Source: Butyribacter intestini (GTDB taxonomy: Bacteria > Bacillota > Clostridia > Lachnospirales > Lachnospiraceae). From it: DNA of 64,000 bases. Made by a program: the position numbers and the translations under genes. Of the stretch, positions 35,988 to 44,243 are shown piece by piece. The stretch is from positions 1 to 64,000 of the forward strand of contig LLKB01000005.1 in assembly GCA_001414325.1 (NCBI GenBank), given 5' to 3'. Position 1 is the stretch's first letter; every line of letters starts with the position of its first letter. The notes beneath the pieces were generated by a model, which saw only the letters and a program-made list of their open reading frames with translations, did not search any database and had not been told where the DNA came from.

Positions 35988-36581
35988 TCATCCGAACTTT
36001 TTATTTATCATTTCAAGAAGCATATCGACAGTTCCGTCAACTCCCATTATACTGCTGTCGAACATTGCATCTTTTCCGTCATGCTCACCTCTCCTGTTTC
36101 CCGTAACATATTTATAATATGTATCACGCTTTTCATCCATCTGCCTTACAAGTCTCTTTGCCGAAAACATCGACATATCATATTTCTCCGCAATATGCTT
36201 AGTTCTTACATCAAACGGAGCATAGATATATATCTTCAGACAGTCATCCCTGTCTTTCAAAATATAATCAGCACATCTTCCCATTATGATGCACGACTCA
36301 TTCTGTGCAACTCTCTCGATTATATCAGCCTGTGCATCAAGCACCTGGGTTGAGAGATAAAAATTGCCGACGCCGTATGTAGTTTTTAAACCCTCAATAT
36401 CTTTTGCAGATACCTCATCGGCTTTCTGAACGGTATGCTCATCCATCTCAAGTTTCTTTGCAGCTTCCTCGACAAGCTGTCTGTCATAAAGTTTAACTCC
36501 AAGTTTTTCGGCAAGCTTTTCAGCAATATCACAGCCCTGAGCTCCAAACTCTCTTCCTATCGCAACAACAAAATGATTCAT
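35988..36581 (-). CDS. cytidylate kinase-like family protein
   Basis: About 197 residues of the cytidylate-kinase-like family (Pfam PF13189 type). The P-loop position is occupied by IGREFGAQGCDIAEKLA, a variant rather than the GPSGSGKS of true Cmk. YDRQLVEEAAKK, CIIMGRCADYIL and the C-terminal VTGNRRGEHDGKD follow. Its substrate is unknown; members probably phosphorylate a small molecule or act as regulators. The ATG at 36581 is seven bases after GAGG. The gene has no obvious operon partner. Confidence 0.8.
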   Translation of the reverse strand: MNHFVVAIGREFGAQGCDIAEKLAEKLGVKLYDRQLVEEAAKKLEMDEHTVQKADEVSAKDIEGLKTTYGVGNFYLSTQVLDAQADIIERVAQNESCIIMGRCADYILKDRDDCLKIYIYAPFDVRTKHIAEKYDMSMFSAKRLVRQMDEKRDTYYKYVTGNRRGEHDGKDAMFDSSIMGVDGTVDMLLEMINKKFG

Positions 36582-36827
36582 ATGCATCCCTCATTTCTTT
36601 TTATCTGCTTAAACAAAATACTTTAAATCAACTATGTCTTTAAAAACATCACTGTTACTGATTGTCACTTACAAAACAAATGAAATAAATATCATCTTTA
36701 CACTACAACTTCATAATATAAATCTGCAATGACAACTTTTTGTTTTGCACAGCTTTATAATACCATTATTTTAGATTTATCTGTATGTCCATAGTAAACA
36801 TAAATGTCAAAAAGTGTTTGTACACTA

Positions 36828-36990
36828 CAGACAAACTATAAAAAATAAAACTTACACCGCCGACGATAGCAACGGGCATAGTGCTTATTATGGCGGCAAA
36901 TTTAGGAACAAAGCTGAGCACGGCCGCATATACGGCGACAAGTCTTACAACTCTTGGATCGTGAACCCTGCAAAGTTCAAGTACACCGGT
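36828..36990 (-). pseudogene. uracil permease (NCS2) fragment
   Basis: A frame on the minus strand reads TGVLELCRVHDPRVV then AAVLSFVPKFAAIISTMPVA and IVGGVSFIFYSLS, which matches the late transmembrane region of UraA/PyrP-type uracil permeases (GKLAA..IPxPVxGGVS). Neither end of the gene is present. The fragment stops at an ACCGGT where it meets the MATE fragment tail to tail. It is a relic without function. Confidence 0.65.
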
Positions 36991-37086
36991 GTTTACGGTG
37001 TATTGAACTCGTTTTGGATTGCAGAGGTGATAACTGCATCGTTTAGTTATATTATGGTTTTGAGGATGTTTAAAAGGATGCCATAA
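36988..37086 (+). pseudogene. MATE transporter C-terminal fragment
   Basis: Thirty-two codons and a stop encode GVYGVLNSFWIAEVITAS then FSYIMVLRMFKRMP. This is close to the C-terminus of the intact MATE protein at 42855-44192 (GVYGVWHAFWIAEVITAL). No upstream part of the gene remains. The palindromic 3' end of the gene is also preserved. It marks the loss of a second MATE gene or a recombination between transporter loci. Confidence 0.75.
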
Positions 37087-37097
37087 TGGCATCCTTT
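37073..37097 (+). terminator. palindrome at the 3' end of the MATE relic
   Basis: Arms AAAGGATGCCAT (37073-37084) and ATGGCATCCTTT (37086-37097) span the stop codon. The intact MATE gene ends in a similar stem that includes GGATG/CATCC, so this seems a conserved feature of the locus. No strong T-run follows. Confidence 0.45.
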
Positions 37098-37127
37098 GCA
37101 GGGTGATATTTATAGATTCCTGTATTC

Positions 37128-37939
37128 TCATCCGTCTATATGTTTCTTTTTCCACTCTTTTTGAATACGATATTCACTGACATCCATTAAAGTTTGTTTT
37201 AATCTGTCATAATCCTCGTCACTTATCTTATCTGACAACGGCTCTGATAAATCCGTAGAACCCTCAACATTATCAAACTCACATACCGTCTTTTTGCCGT
37301 CAATAATATATTCTTCCCTGATTTTTGTCGGTCTGCCTGACTCACCGTTGTATTCAATTTTTATGTGTACGCTGACCCCTTTGCCCTCCTGTAATGCCTT
37401 AGCAATCTCATTTTCCATTCTCTTGTAATCGCCACGGTTAATCGTTCTCCGCATCGGCACAAGATTTTCTTCACCCTCTGAACCGCTGAGAATTCTCGCA
37501 ATAATGTGTCCGCCGTCATCGTCCTCTCTGCGTTCTTCACCGCCCGACTCTTTTTGCTCTTTCATATTCCTAGAACCCTCCTCCGTATATTCAGGATTTG
37601 AGTCACACGATATTTTATTTCCGTTGCCATCCGTTTTATATACATTTCCATTTGCCGTATATTCAATATCGGGAAGAATTTCGCCGTTTTTCTTATATGT
37701 CTGACCGTTTTCGTCAGTCTCATATGTATTTCCATTAAACTCATAAACAGAGTTTGTTCTCTCTTTTTAGAATAATCGGGTTCTTCGGGTATTATATCCT
37801 CCTGCTGCTCCGCAGATACTTCACTTAAATTATCATCACCCATAAGCCTGTCAAACTTTTCGCTTGCCTTTTTGCTAATCTCACCTGATTTCATACCTTT
37901 AGTTTCTGAAATCTCACTTAATCCACAAAAAAAATCCAT
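37128..37939 (-). pseudogene. DNA/RNA non-specific endonuclease toxin, frameshifted
   Basis: The N-terminal frame (MDFFCGLSEISETKG to EEPDYSKK) shifts at an AAAAAG run near 37764 into a second frame (TNSVYEFNGNTYETDENGQ). That frame runs unbroken to the end. Tandem GNTYETDENG/GNVYKTDGNG repeats lead to an endonuclease domain with DDGGHIIARI (His motif), EENLVPMRRTINRGDYKRME and VSVHIKIEYNGESGRPTKI. These fit the Endonuclea_NS_2 toxin type. A -1 shift restores the frame, so it is either a mutated gene or one needing programmed slippage. The tandem AAA AAG lysine codons make slippage conceivable, but a perfect slippery heptamer is absent. No immunity gene is recognisable downstream. Confidence 0.7.
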
Positions 37940-37953
37940 ACAACCACACTCCT

Positions 37954-38715
37954 TTATATGTGATCCATCAGCCGTTCAAATAAATCCACTATCTCGGCTG
38001 TGCCATCAATCCGTGCCTGTTCTTTTGTCAATAAAGCAATTATTTTCTGCTGGTCATTTTCACTAAGAAGCATAATATCAGGTTCAAGCATCTCCTTTAT
38101 GCAATCATACCAACTGCTTATATTGTTTTCTTTTCCTTTTGCAAGTCCGAATGCTATTTCATAATTGAACAGGCTATACACTACCTGACCTCTCAATTTT
38201 TGAACTTCATCCTTTGTCACGGCTTTTGTATATCTGATAAATGCAGCCTTTGACTCAGCCGGAATATCGATTTTATCCAAAAGTGCCTTAACAGAGCGGT
38301 TTTCATATGTTAATTGCAAACTCTTTCCCGCTGTTTTTGAAGATGAAACCGTATCGGTAACTGACCTGCTTCTCTGATTTGTCTCTGTTGTCGTGTTTGT
38401 CTTTCCCGTTGTATTTGCAGTGCTGCTGTTTACTCCTGCATTAAATCCCACATTTGCGGAAACAACAAAACTTACACCTGCACTTGCACTTCCGCCAAAA
38501 TATCTGCCCTTTGAGTTCGTCTTACTCTGTGTAAGTGAGATTCCTTTTGATATACCCTCCGAAATCCCGTCTGTCCTCGCCTTTGATAAAGACAAAGTGT
38601 CACTTTCATTTATCGTTACCGAACTGTGTGCAAACGTAGCAAGCCGCGTATGCAGCAATTCATATCCCTGTTTCATCCTCTGAATTTCCGATGTGGAAAC
38701 AGGGTCTGCAAGCAT
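37954..38715 (-). pseudogene. Ser/Thr/Gly-rich protein, probably 5'-truncated
   Basis: An open frame of 253 residues with no convincing ribosome site. It begins abruptly with LADPVSTSEIQRMKQG. SSVTINESDTLSLSKA and a long Ser/Thr/Gly-rich, alternating stretch follow (residues 50-145: SASAGVSFVVSANVGFNAG, TTTETNQRSRSVTDT). A helical C-terminal part is last (SVKALLDKIDIPAESKA). In style it resembles the serine/threonine-rich middle of large HerA/DUF87-type ATPases of Clostridia, but no ATPase motif is present. It starts 16 bases after AAA-ATPase-like copy B, so the 5' part may have been replaced by that copy. The nuclease toxin follows 14 bases downstream behind AAAGGAG. Confidence 0.55.
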
Positions 38716-38731
38716 TTTTTAATTTAATACT

Positions 38732-40483
38732 CTATCGTCCATCTATCAACACTTCCTTACCTCTGAACGCAAATCCATAGTGTTGTATATTTTCCTCTTT
38801 CACACCTCTTTTGATAAGCTCTGCATCATAGTTTTTTTCATCTATCTGCTTTAATGCCGCTTCAACTGTTTCTTCAAGTGAGTTTTCTTTTCTGGGATTT
38901 ATTACTTTAAATTCTATCACTATTCCCGGATATTTGTCATTTGTTTTTTCTATAGGTTCAAGCATTATGTCATACCTTCCGAAACCGCTTTCACGGTTTG
39001 AGTTTATAATATAGTTTTCTGTCTGGTCTACCATAAGTCCAAGTACGAAGCCGTGGAAAAATCTTTCTGGTTCTTCATCAGATGGAATATTTCCGGTATC
39101 AAAGTAGCTAATTGTTTTCAAAGTCACTTTATTCATGTAAGCATTCATACTCTCTATATCCCCGTTTATAAGTGCTCTTATAAACTCATTTGTTTCCATT
39201 TTTGCGTGACTGAACCATCTGAGTATCATATCCTCAAACATAAATCGTATTTCCAAGTTTGTTAGTGCAAGCGTGTATTTGCGTGCTTTTCTGCGGTTTC
39301 CAACAAGTGGTTCTGCCGCTACTACCTTAAGATAACCGCTTGCAAGCATAAGACTCCACACTGCATCTTCTGAATAATCAAGCTCTGAAAATACTATCTG
39401 CTCATTTATTTGTACATCTATTGTTTCTTCTTTAAGAAGAGTTTCCATCATCATCTTTATACAGGGACTTCCTTTTTTAACGAGATTATTTATAAGTCCA
39501 TTTGAACTTGAGTCTGCCCAGTAAGTGTTATATTCTTTTTTATCTAAAAAGTTGATTATCGACCACGGATTATAAATATCTTTTTGTTTTCCAAAAATAA
39601 AACCATCGTACCATTTTTTCACATCCGACTTTTCATCCGGTAATCCCTGTTCATCAAGTGCATTAAATACTTCTTCTGTAAAACCAAATGAAGTCTCATA
39701 TTTTGTGGACAATGTCGTGACTATTTCAAGATTATTTAAATCTGAGAAAATACTTTCCTTAGACATAGTCTCGGCTTTAGCCGAGCCATTAGAAGTTTGC
39801 ATAGCAAACTTCCTAACAGCTGAATATTCAGCTGTTGTAATACCAGTCATTATCGCTCTTTCAAGATATGGATTTGTTTTAAAGGTTGCATTAAAAAGGC
39901 TTCTTGTGAATCCTACAAGTTTCTCCCAGTATCCATTTACATATGCTTCCTGCATAGGTGTGTCGTATTCATCAAGAAGAATAATTACTTTTTTGCCATA
40001 ATAACGGCTGAGATAGTTTGAAAGATTATTTAAGGCCTCTTGAGCTGTTTCATCATCCATGCCTACACGAATTGATTTGTATTGTAATTTTTCATTTTCA
40101 TTATACAAATCACTTTTCATTATATAAATTTATAAGTTCATTTTTTATCTGTTTTACAGCACCCTCATAAGTATTCTGTTTTATTTTTGCAAAACTAAGA
40201 AATATCAACGGATATGTCCCCTGCAATTTGCGATATTTTTCATCTTTCCATATATCAAGCCCCTCGAATAAATCCCCTCTATCCTTATATTTATTTGAGA
40301 AAAAACATTCAAGCATACTCATATTTAATGTTTTTCAAATCGGCGTGGGCGGGTTATAAGGGTAACATCATCCTTATTTTCCCACCACTCTTTTATAAAA
40401 GATGTCTTATCTATATAAAAACAATCATTTTCTATAACCGAATCAAATGCCTGTTTCCCTATTGCTACAACTTTTTTTGCCAT
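38732..40483 (-). pseudogene. AAA-ATPase-like / PD-(D/E)XK protein copy B, broken by two frameshifts
   Basis: Start MAKKVVAIGKQAF has the family ribosome site AGGAGGG. Frame 1 is lost inside RPRRFGKT, the nucleotide-binding motif: one C is missing at 40336 relative to copy C, turning GGA into GA. A second frame break lies near 40115-40125, where about 17 bases including HSYLL are missing next to a TATAATGAAAA direct repeat. The rest is open: IILLDEYDTPMQEAYVNGYW (Walker B-like), then the PD-(D/E)XK domain with GFGRYDIML and IVIEFKV, ending EVLIDGR. A 22-residue in-frame insertion made of three hairpins interrupts MTGIT-SKESIF (39770-39836). It has no separate promoter and follows copy C by 47 bases. 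Confidence 0.8.
39770..39836. repeat. three-hairpin palindromic insertion inside copy B
   Basis: Three perfect stems in a row. CTCGGCT/AGCCGAG is at 39770-39785. GAAGTTTGC/GCAAACTTC at 39792-39812 is flanked by TTA/TAA that also pair. A 22-base perfect palindrome lies at 39815-39836 (AACAGCTGAAT plus its complement). The core GAGCCATTAG (39783-39792) is shared with the element in copy C. Compared with copies C and D it adds 66 bases in frame and encodes TAEYSAVRKFAMQTSNGSAK plus AET. Confidence 0.8.
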
Positions 40484-40530
40484 ATGCACCCTCCTGTTTA
40501 TATCTTGCAAATTAAACTCTGTAAATATCT

Positions 40531-42348
40531 CTACCTACCATCTATTAATACTTCCTTACCTTTAAACGCAAAACCATAATGATATATGTTTTCCTCTTTC
40601 ACACCTCTTTTGATAAGCTCTGCATCATAATCTTTTTCTTTTATCTGTCTTAATGCATTTTCTACCGTTTCCTCTAATGTATCTTCCTTCTTTTGGTTAA
40701 ATACCTTAAACTCTATCACAATGCCAGGTAGTTTTTCATTATTTTTATCTATTGGTTCGAGCATTATATCATATCTTCCGAAACCACTCTCCCTGTTTGA
40801 ACTTAGAATGTAATTGTCTACCTGGTCGACCATCAGTCCTAATACTAAACCATGGTAAAAATGCGATGACTTTTCAGTCATCGCATACAAGTTTGAACAA
40901 CAGTTCAAACTTGAGCCATTAGCTACTCCCCTACAGTCGTAGCATGAGGCTAACCTTTCCGGTTCTTCATCAGACGGGGTTTTTCCTGTATCAAAATAAC
41001 TTATTACTCCTCTTGTAACTCTGTTCATGTATTCGTTCATACTTTCAATGTCACCATTGAGAAGTGATTTTACAAAATTATTGTAATTAAACTTTTCTTC
41101 CCCAAACCATTGTTCTATCATTACCTCAAACATTCTCTCTACTTCAAGGTTGGTTAATTTCAAACCATATATTTTTCTTTTCAGCCTGCCGACTTCCTTA
41201 TATGACTCTATACATAAATACCCACTTGCAAGCAAAAGGCTCCATATTACATCCTCATTTTTATCTAATTGATCAAATACAATTTGTTCATCAATCTTTT
41301 TTTCTATTACACCACCCGAAATAAGAACTGCCATTGCTTCTTTAACATCCGGTGTCCCTGTTTTTATCAGTTTGTTTACAATTCCATTTGAACTCGAATC
41401 TGTCCAGTATGAATCTATTTTTCCTGTCTGTAAATAATTAATTATAGACCACGGATTATATATATCTTTGACATCTCCATATGTAAAGCCATCATACCAT
41501 TCCTTCACCGCTGCCTTTTCATTTGACATATTTACTTCATCAAGAGCATCAAAAACTTCTTTTTCCGTAAATCAAAAACTTGTTGCGTATTCCCTACTTG
41601 TAGTTGTTACCACTTTAAGATTATTTAAATCAGAAAAAATGCTTTCTTTTGATACACGGGTTATTCCTGTCATTATCCCACGTTCAAGATAAGGATTTGT
41701 CTTAAATGTCGAATTAAAAAGACTTCTCGTAAGTGCTACAAGTTCATCCCAATATCCATTCATATATGCTTCCTGCATTGGTGTGTCGTATTCATCAAGA
41801 ATTATTATCACTTTTTTTCCATAATATTTATACAACATTCCAGCCAAAGTTTTTATTGCTCTACAAACAATTTCATTTGATATTTTTTTATTTATGTCTG
41901 CATTGTTTGCATAATTGTCCAGTTGCTCATACATATTTTTTTCTGCTTCTGTTAATTTATCACTTTTAAGCAGATATGAATGTTGTTTATAGGCATCGTT
42001 TATCACTGATACCAAATCGTTTTTTGTATCTTTAAAATTATCCGCCTTAATATCCGCAAAACTCAAAAATATCACTGGATATGTCCCCTGTAACTCCCTA
42101 TACTCCTCGTCTTTCCAAATATCAAGTTCCTCAAACAGCTCTTTTCTGCCCTCATATTGATTTGAGAAAAAACATTTTAACATATCCATATTTAATGTTT
42201 TTCCAAAACGGCGCGGACGGGTGATAAGTGTCACATCATCAGCAGATTCCCACCAATCTTTTATAAAATCTGTCTTGTCTATATAAAAACAATCTTTTTT
42301 CCTTATATCCTCAAAACTTTGTTTGCCAATACCTACGACTCTTGCCAT
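40531..42348 (-). pseudogene. AAA-ATPase-like / PD-(D/E)XK protein copy C, interrupted by one in-frame TGA
   Basis: The ATG at 42348 follows AGGAGGGTGTAT. The first 258 residues are intact, with LITRPRRFGKTLNMDMLKCF (P-loop-like) and KVIIILDEYDTPMQ. A TGA at 41574..41572 replaces the GGA glycine of the family motif SFGFTE. The same frame then continues as FTEKEVFDALDEVN to the end, with GFGRYDIML and IVIEFKVFN (nuclease motifs) and EVLIDGR. So a single base change separates it from an intact protein of about 605 residues. A 31-residue in-frame hairpin insertion follows SDEEPER (40861-40953). It has the conserved family promoter at 42400-42428. Confidence 0.82.
40861..40953. repeat. three-hairpin palindromic insertion inside copy C
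   Basis: Stems: ATGCGATGAC/GTCATCGCAT (40861-40886, 10 bp); CAAGTTTGAAC/GTTCAAACTTG (40888-40913, 11 bp); and GCTAC/GTAGC (40922-40943) nested within TTAGC/GCTAA (40919-40953). The core GAGCCATTAG (40913-40922) is the same as in the copy B element. Relative to the other copies it adds 93 bases in frame between SDEEPER and FYHG, encoding for example ANGSSLNCCSNLYAMTEKSS. Confidence 0.8.
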
Positions 42349-42399
42349 ATACACCCTCCTGTTCAATCTATACGCATTCCTCCGTAAATCTGTAGATAT

Positions 42400-42428
42400 A
42401 TTTTAGCATTGAGGTATTAGAATGTAAA
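42400..42428 (-). promoter_or_regulatory. promoter of AAA-ATPase-like copies C and B
   Basis: On the minus strand: -35 TTTACA (42428..42423), 17-base spacer ending CAATGC, -10 TAAAAT (42405..42400) with an upstream TG (extended -10). Nearly the same sequence is found before copies A and D. Confidence 0.65.
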
Positions 42429-42840
42429 GCATCCTTTTAAGAGAATAATTCATTGTTGCAAGAAGTTAATTTAATTATATTCTTGACTTCACATCAAATT
42501 TCCAGTAATATTATTTCCGTTGCTGTATTTTCACATTTAAACATATACGGCTTTGATATAAACAGGCATAACCGCTGCACTTCATATCTTTATTGCACCT
42601 GATTACATATGTCCGCTTATATTTACTGAAAATTTTTTGTGGATTTTTCCTGAATTTATCATCTTTTCACCACGCGCTTTTTTGAGTGCGTTTTTTTATT
42701 GCCAAAATGTTCCACTTCACAGTGTATTGCATCATTGATTTTCAGCTAAATAACGCAGATAAAAATTTAAACAACTCATTTAACCGAATGTCATCAATTC
42801 ACTACACTATGACAATAACAATATAAATATTATCTGATTT
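42429..42840. other. intergenic region between copy C and the MATE gene
   Basis: About 410 bases of divergent upstream sequence. No gene was seen. A short GC-containing stem followed by TTTTTTT near 42675-42700 is weak. The promoter of the MATE gene should lie in the AT-rich stretch 42780-42840, but no element stands out. Confidence 0.35.
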
Positions 42841-42854
42841 TAAAGGAGATACAA

Positions 42855-44192
42855 ATGAACAACAATGATTTTATGAAAACAAAACCAATTTTACCGCTTA
42901 TTTTGTCTATGTCACTTCCTATGGTCATTTCAATGCTTGTCAATTCACTTTACAACATTGTTGACAGCTTTTTTGTGGCAAAAATAAGCGAGGATGCTAT
43001 GACAGCACTTTCCCTTGTATTCCCAATACAAAATTTTGTAAATTCGATCGCCATAGGTTTTGGTGTCGGCATCAATGCTGCCATTTCATTTTTCCTCGGA
43101 GCAAAAAGCAGAGAAAAAGCCTGCAACAGTGCTTCACTCGGTATGCTCCTTGCAATAATACACGGAATCATAATGACCTGTATATGCATTTTTATAATGC
43201 CGACATTTTTAAGAATGTTTACATCTGATACAAACATTATAAATCTCGGTCTCAAATATTCACGCATAGTGTTCGCTTTCTCAACAATACTATGTATAAG
43301 CCTGACATTTGAAAAAGTATTTCAGGCAGTCGGCAAAATGACATTTACCATGATAAGCCTTATGTCAGGTTGCATCGTCAATATAATACTTGATCCGATT
43401 TTCATTTTCGGACTCGGTCCTATAAGACCACTCGGCATATCAGGTGCCGCCATTGCTACCATATCCGGACAGCTTGCAACACTTCTTATCTATATATTTA
43501 TTTATGCTAGATACGATATCGGCATAAAATTTAACATAAAAGAAACGCATATTGACAAATCTGTAATAAAAAAATTATATGCAATAGGCATCCCTGCAAC
43601 CCTGAATCTGGCTCTGCCATCATTGCTCACCTCTGCACTAAATGCAATACTCAGTACATTTTCAGGTATGTATGTTGTCATACTTGGAATCTACTATAAA
43701 TTACAGACATTTCTCTACCTGCCTGCCAACGGACTTATACAGGGTATGCGTCCTATAATAGGTTATAACTATGGTGCCGGAGAGAAAGAAAGGGTAAATA
43801 AGATATACCGCACATCACTTATGCTAAACAGTCTTATAATGATATTTGGCACTGTCATATGCCTGATACTGCCGGACAGACTTATCGGTCTTTTTTCAAT
43901 AAACACAGCCACCATACAGGCAGGTGCCACGGCACTTCGCATCATATGTCCGGGTTTTATCGTATCAACATTATCCGTCACGGCATCAGGTGCATTAGAA
44001 GGTCTTGGAAAGGGTATAGAATCACTTATCATATCACTTTTAAGATACACGATAATAATAATCCCTGCCGCATTCATACTCAGCAGAATTTTAGGTGTTT
44101 ACGGAGTATGGCACGCTTTTTGGATTGCCGAGGTCATAACTGCCTTGTTTAGTTATATAATGTTAAGAAGGATATTAAAATGGATGCCATAA
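42855..44192 (+). CDS. MATE family efflux transporter
   Basis: A 445-residue, 12-segment membrane protein of the MATE family that exports drugs or metabolites using Na+ or H+. It has two MatE repeats: the first begins LILSMSLPMVISMLVNSLYN with VDSFFVAKISEDAMTALSL, the second begins KLYAIGIPATLNLALPSLLT. GLIQGMRPIIGYNYGAGEKE is the typical central motif of the second half. AAAGGAGATACAA precedes the ATG. It sits alone on the plus strand, between ATPase copies C and D. A 99-base fragment of a second MATE gene persists at 36988. Confidence 0.92.
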   Translation: MNNNDFMKTKPILPLILSMSLPMVISMLVNSLYNIVDSFFVAKISEDAMTALSLVFPIQNFVNSIAIGFGVGINAAISFFLGAKSREKACNSASLGMLLAIIHGIIMTCICIFIMPTFLRMFTSDTNIINLGLKYSRIVFAFSTILCISLTFEKVFQAVGKMTFTMISLMSGCIVNIILDPIFIFGLGPIRPLGISGAAIATISGQLATLLIYIFIYARYDIGIKFNIKETHIDKSVIKKLYAIGIPATLNLALPSLLTSALNAILSTFSGMYVVILGIYYKLQTFLYLPANGLIQGMRPIIGYNYGAGEKERVNKIYRTSLMLNSLIMIFGTVICLILPDRLIGLFSINTATIQAGATALRIICPGFIVSTLSVTASGALEGLGKGIESLIISLLRYTIIIIPAAFILSRILGVYGVWHAFWIAEVITALFSYIMLRRILKWMP

Positions 44193-44212
44193 TGACATCC
44201 CCCTTAATATCC
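44170..44212 (+). terminator. stem-loop at the end of the MATE gene
   Basis: A 9-bp stem, GGATATTAA (44170-44178) with TTAATATCC (44204-44212), encloses an inner GGATG/CATCC (44182-44186, 44196-44200) and is followed by T-rich sequence. It overlaps the last codons. It could act in both directions, since copy D ends at 44244 on the other strand. Confidence 0.5.
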
Positions 44213-44243
44213 TTCAATATTTATAAGTTTTATCTAAAAATAT

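Noticed and set aside
36766-37155. 129-residue minus-strand ORF as a real gene
   Set aside because: Only its middle matches a uracil permease; both ends are unrelated sequence, including antisense of the MATE fragment, so it is a relic.
37764-37768. Programmed -1 frameshift site in the nuclease toxin gene
   Set aside because: The run is T-AAA-AAG rather than the efficient A-AAA-AAG heptamer, and no clear stimulatory stem follows, so mutation is the simpler reading; kept only as a possibility.
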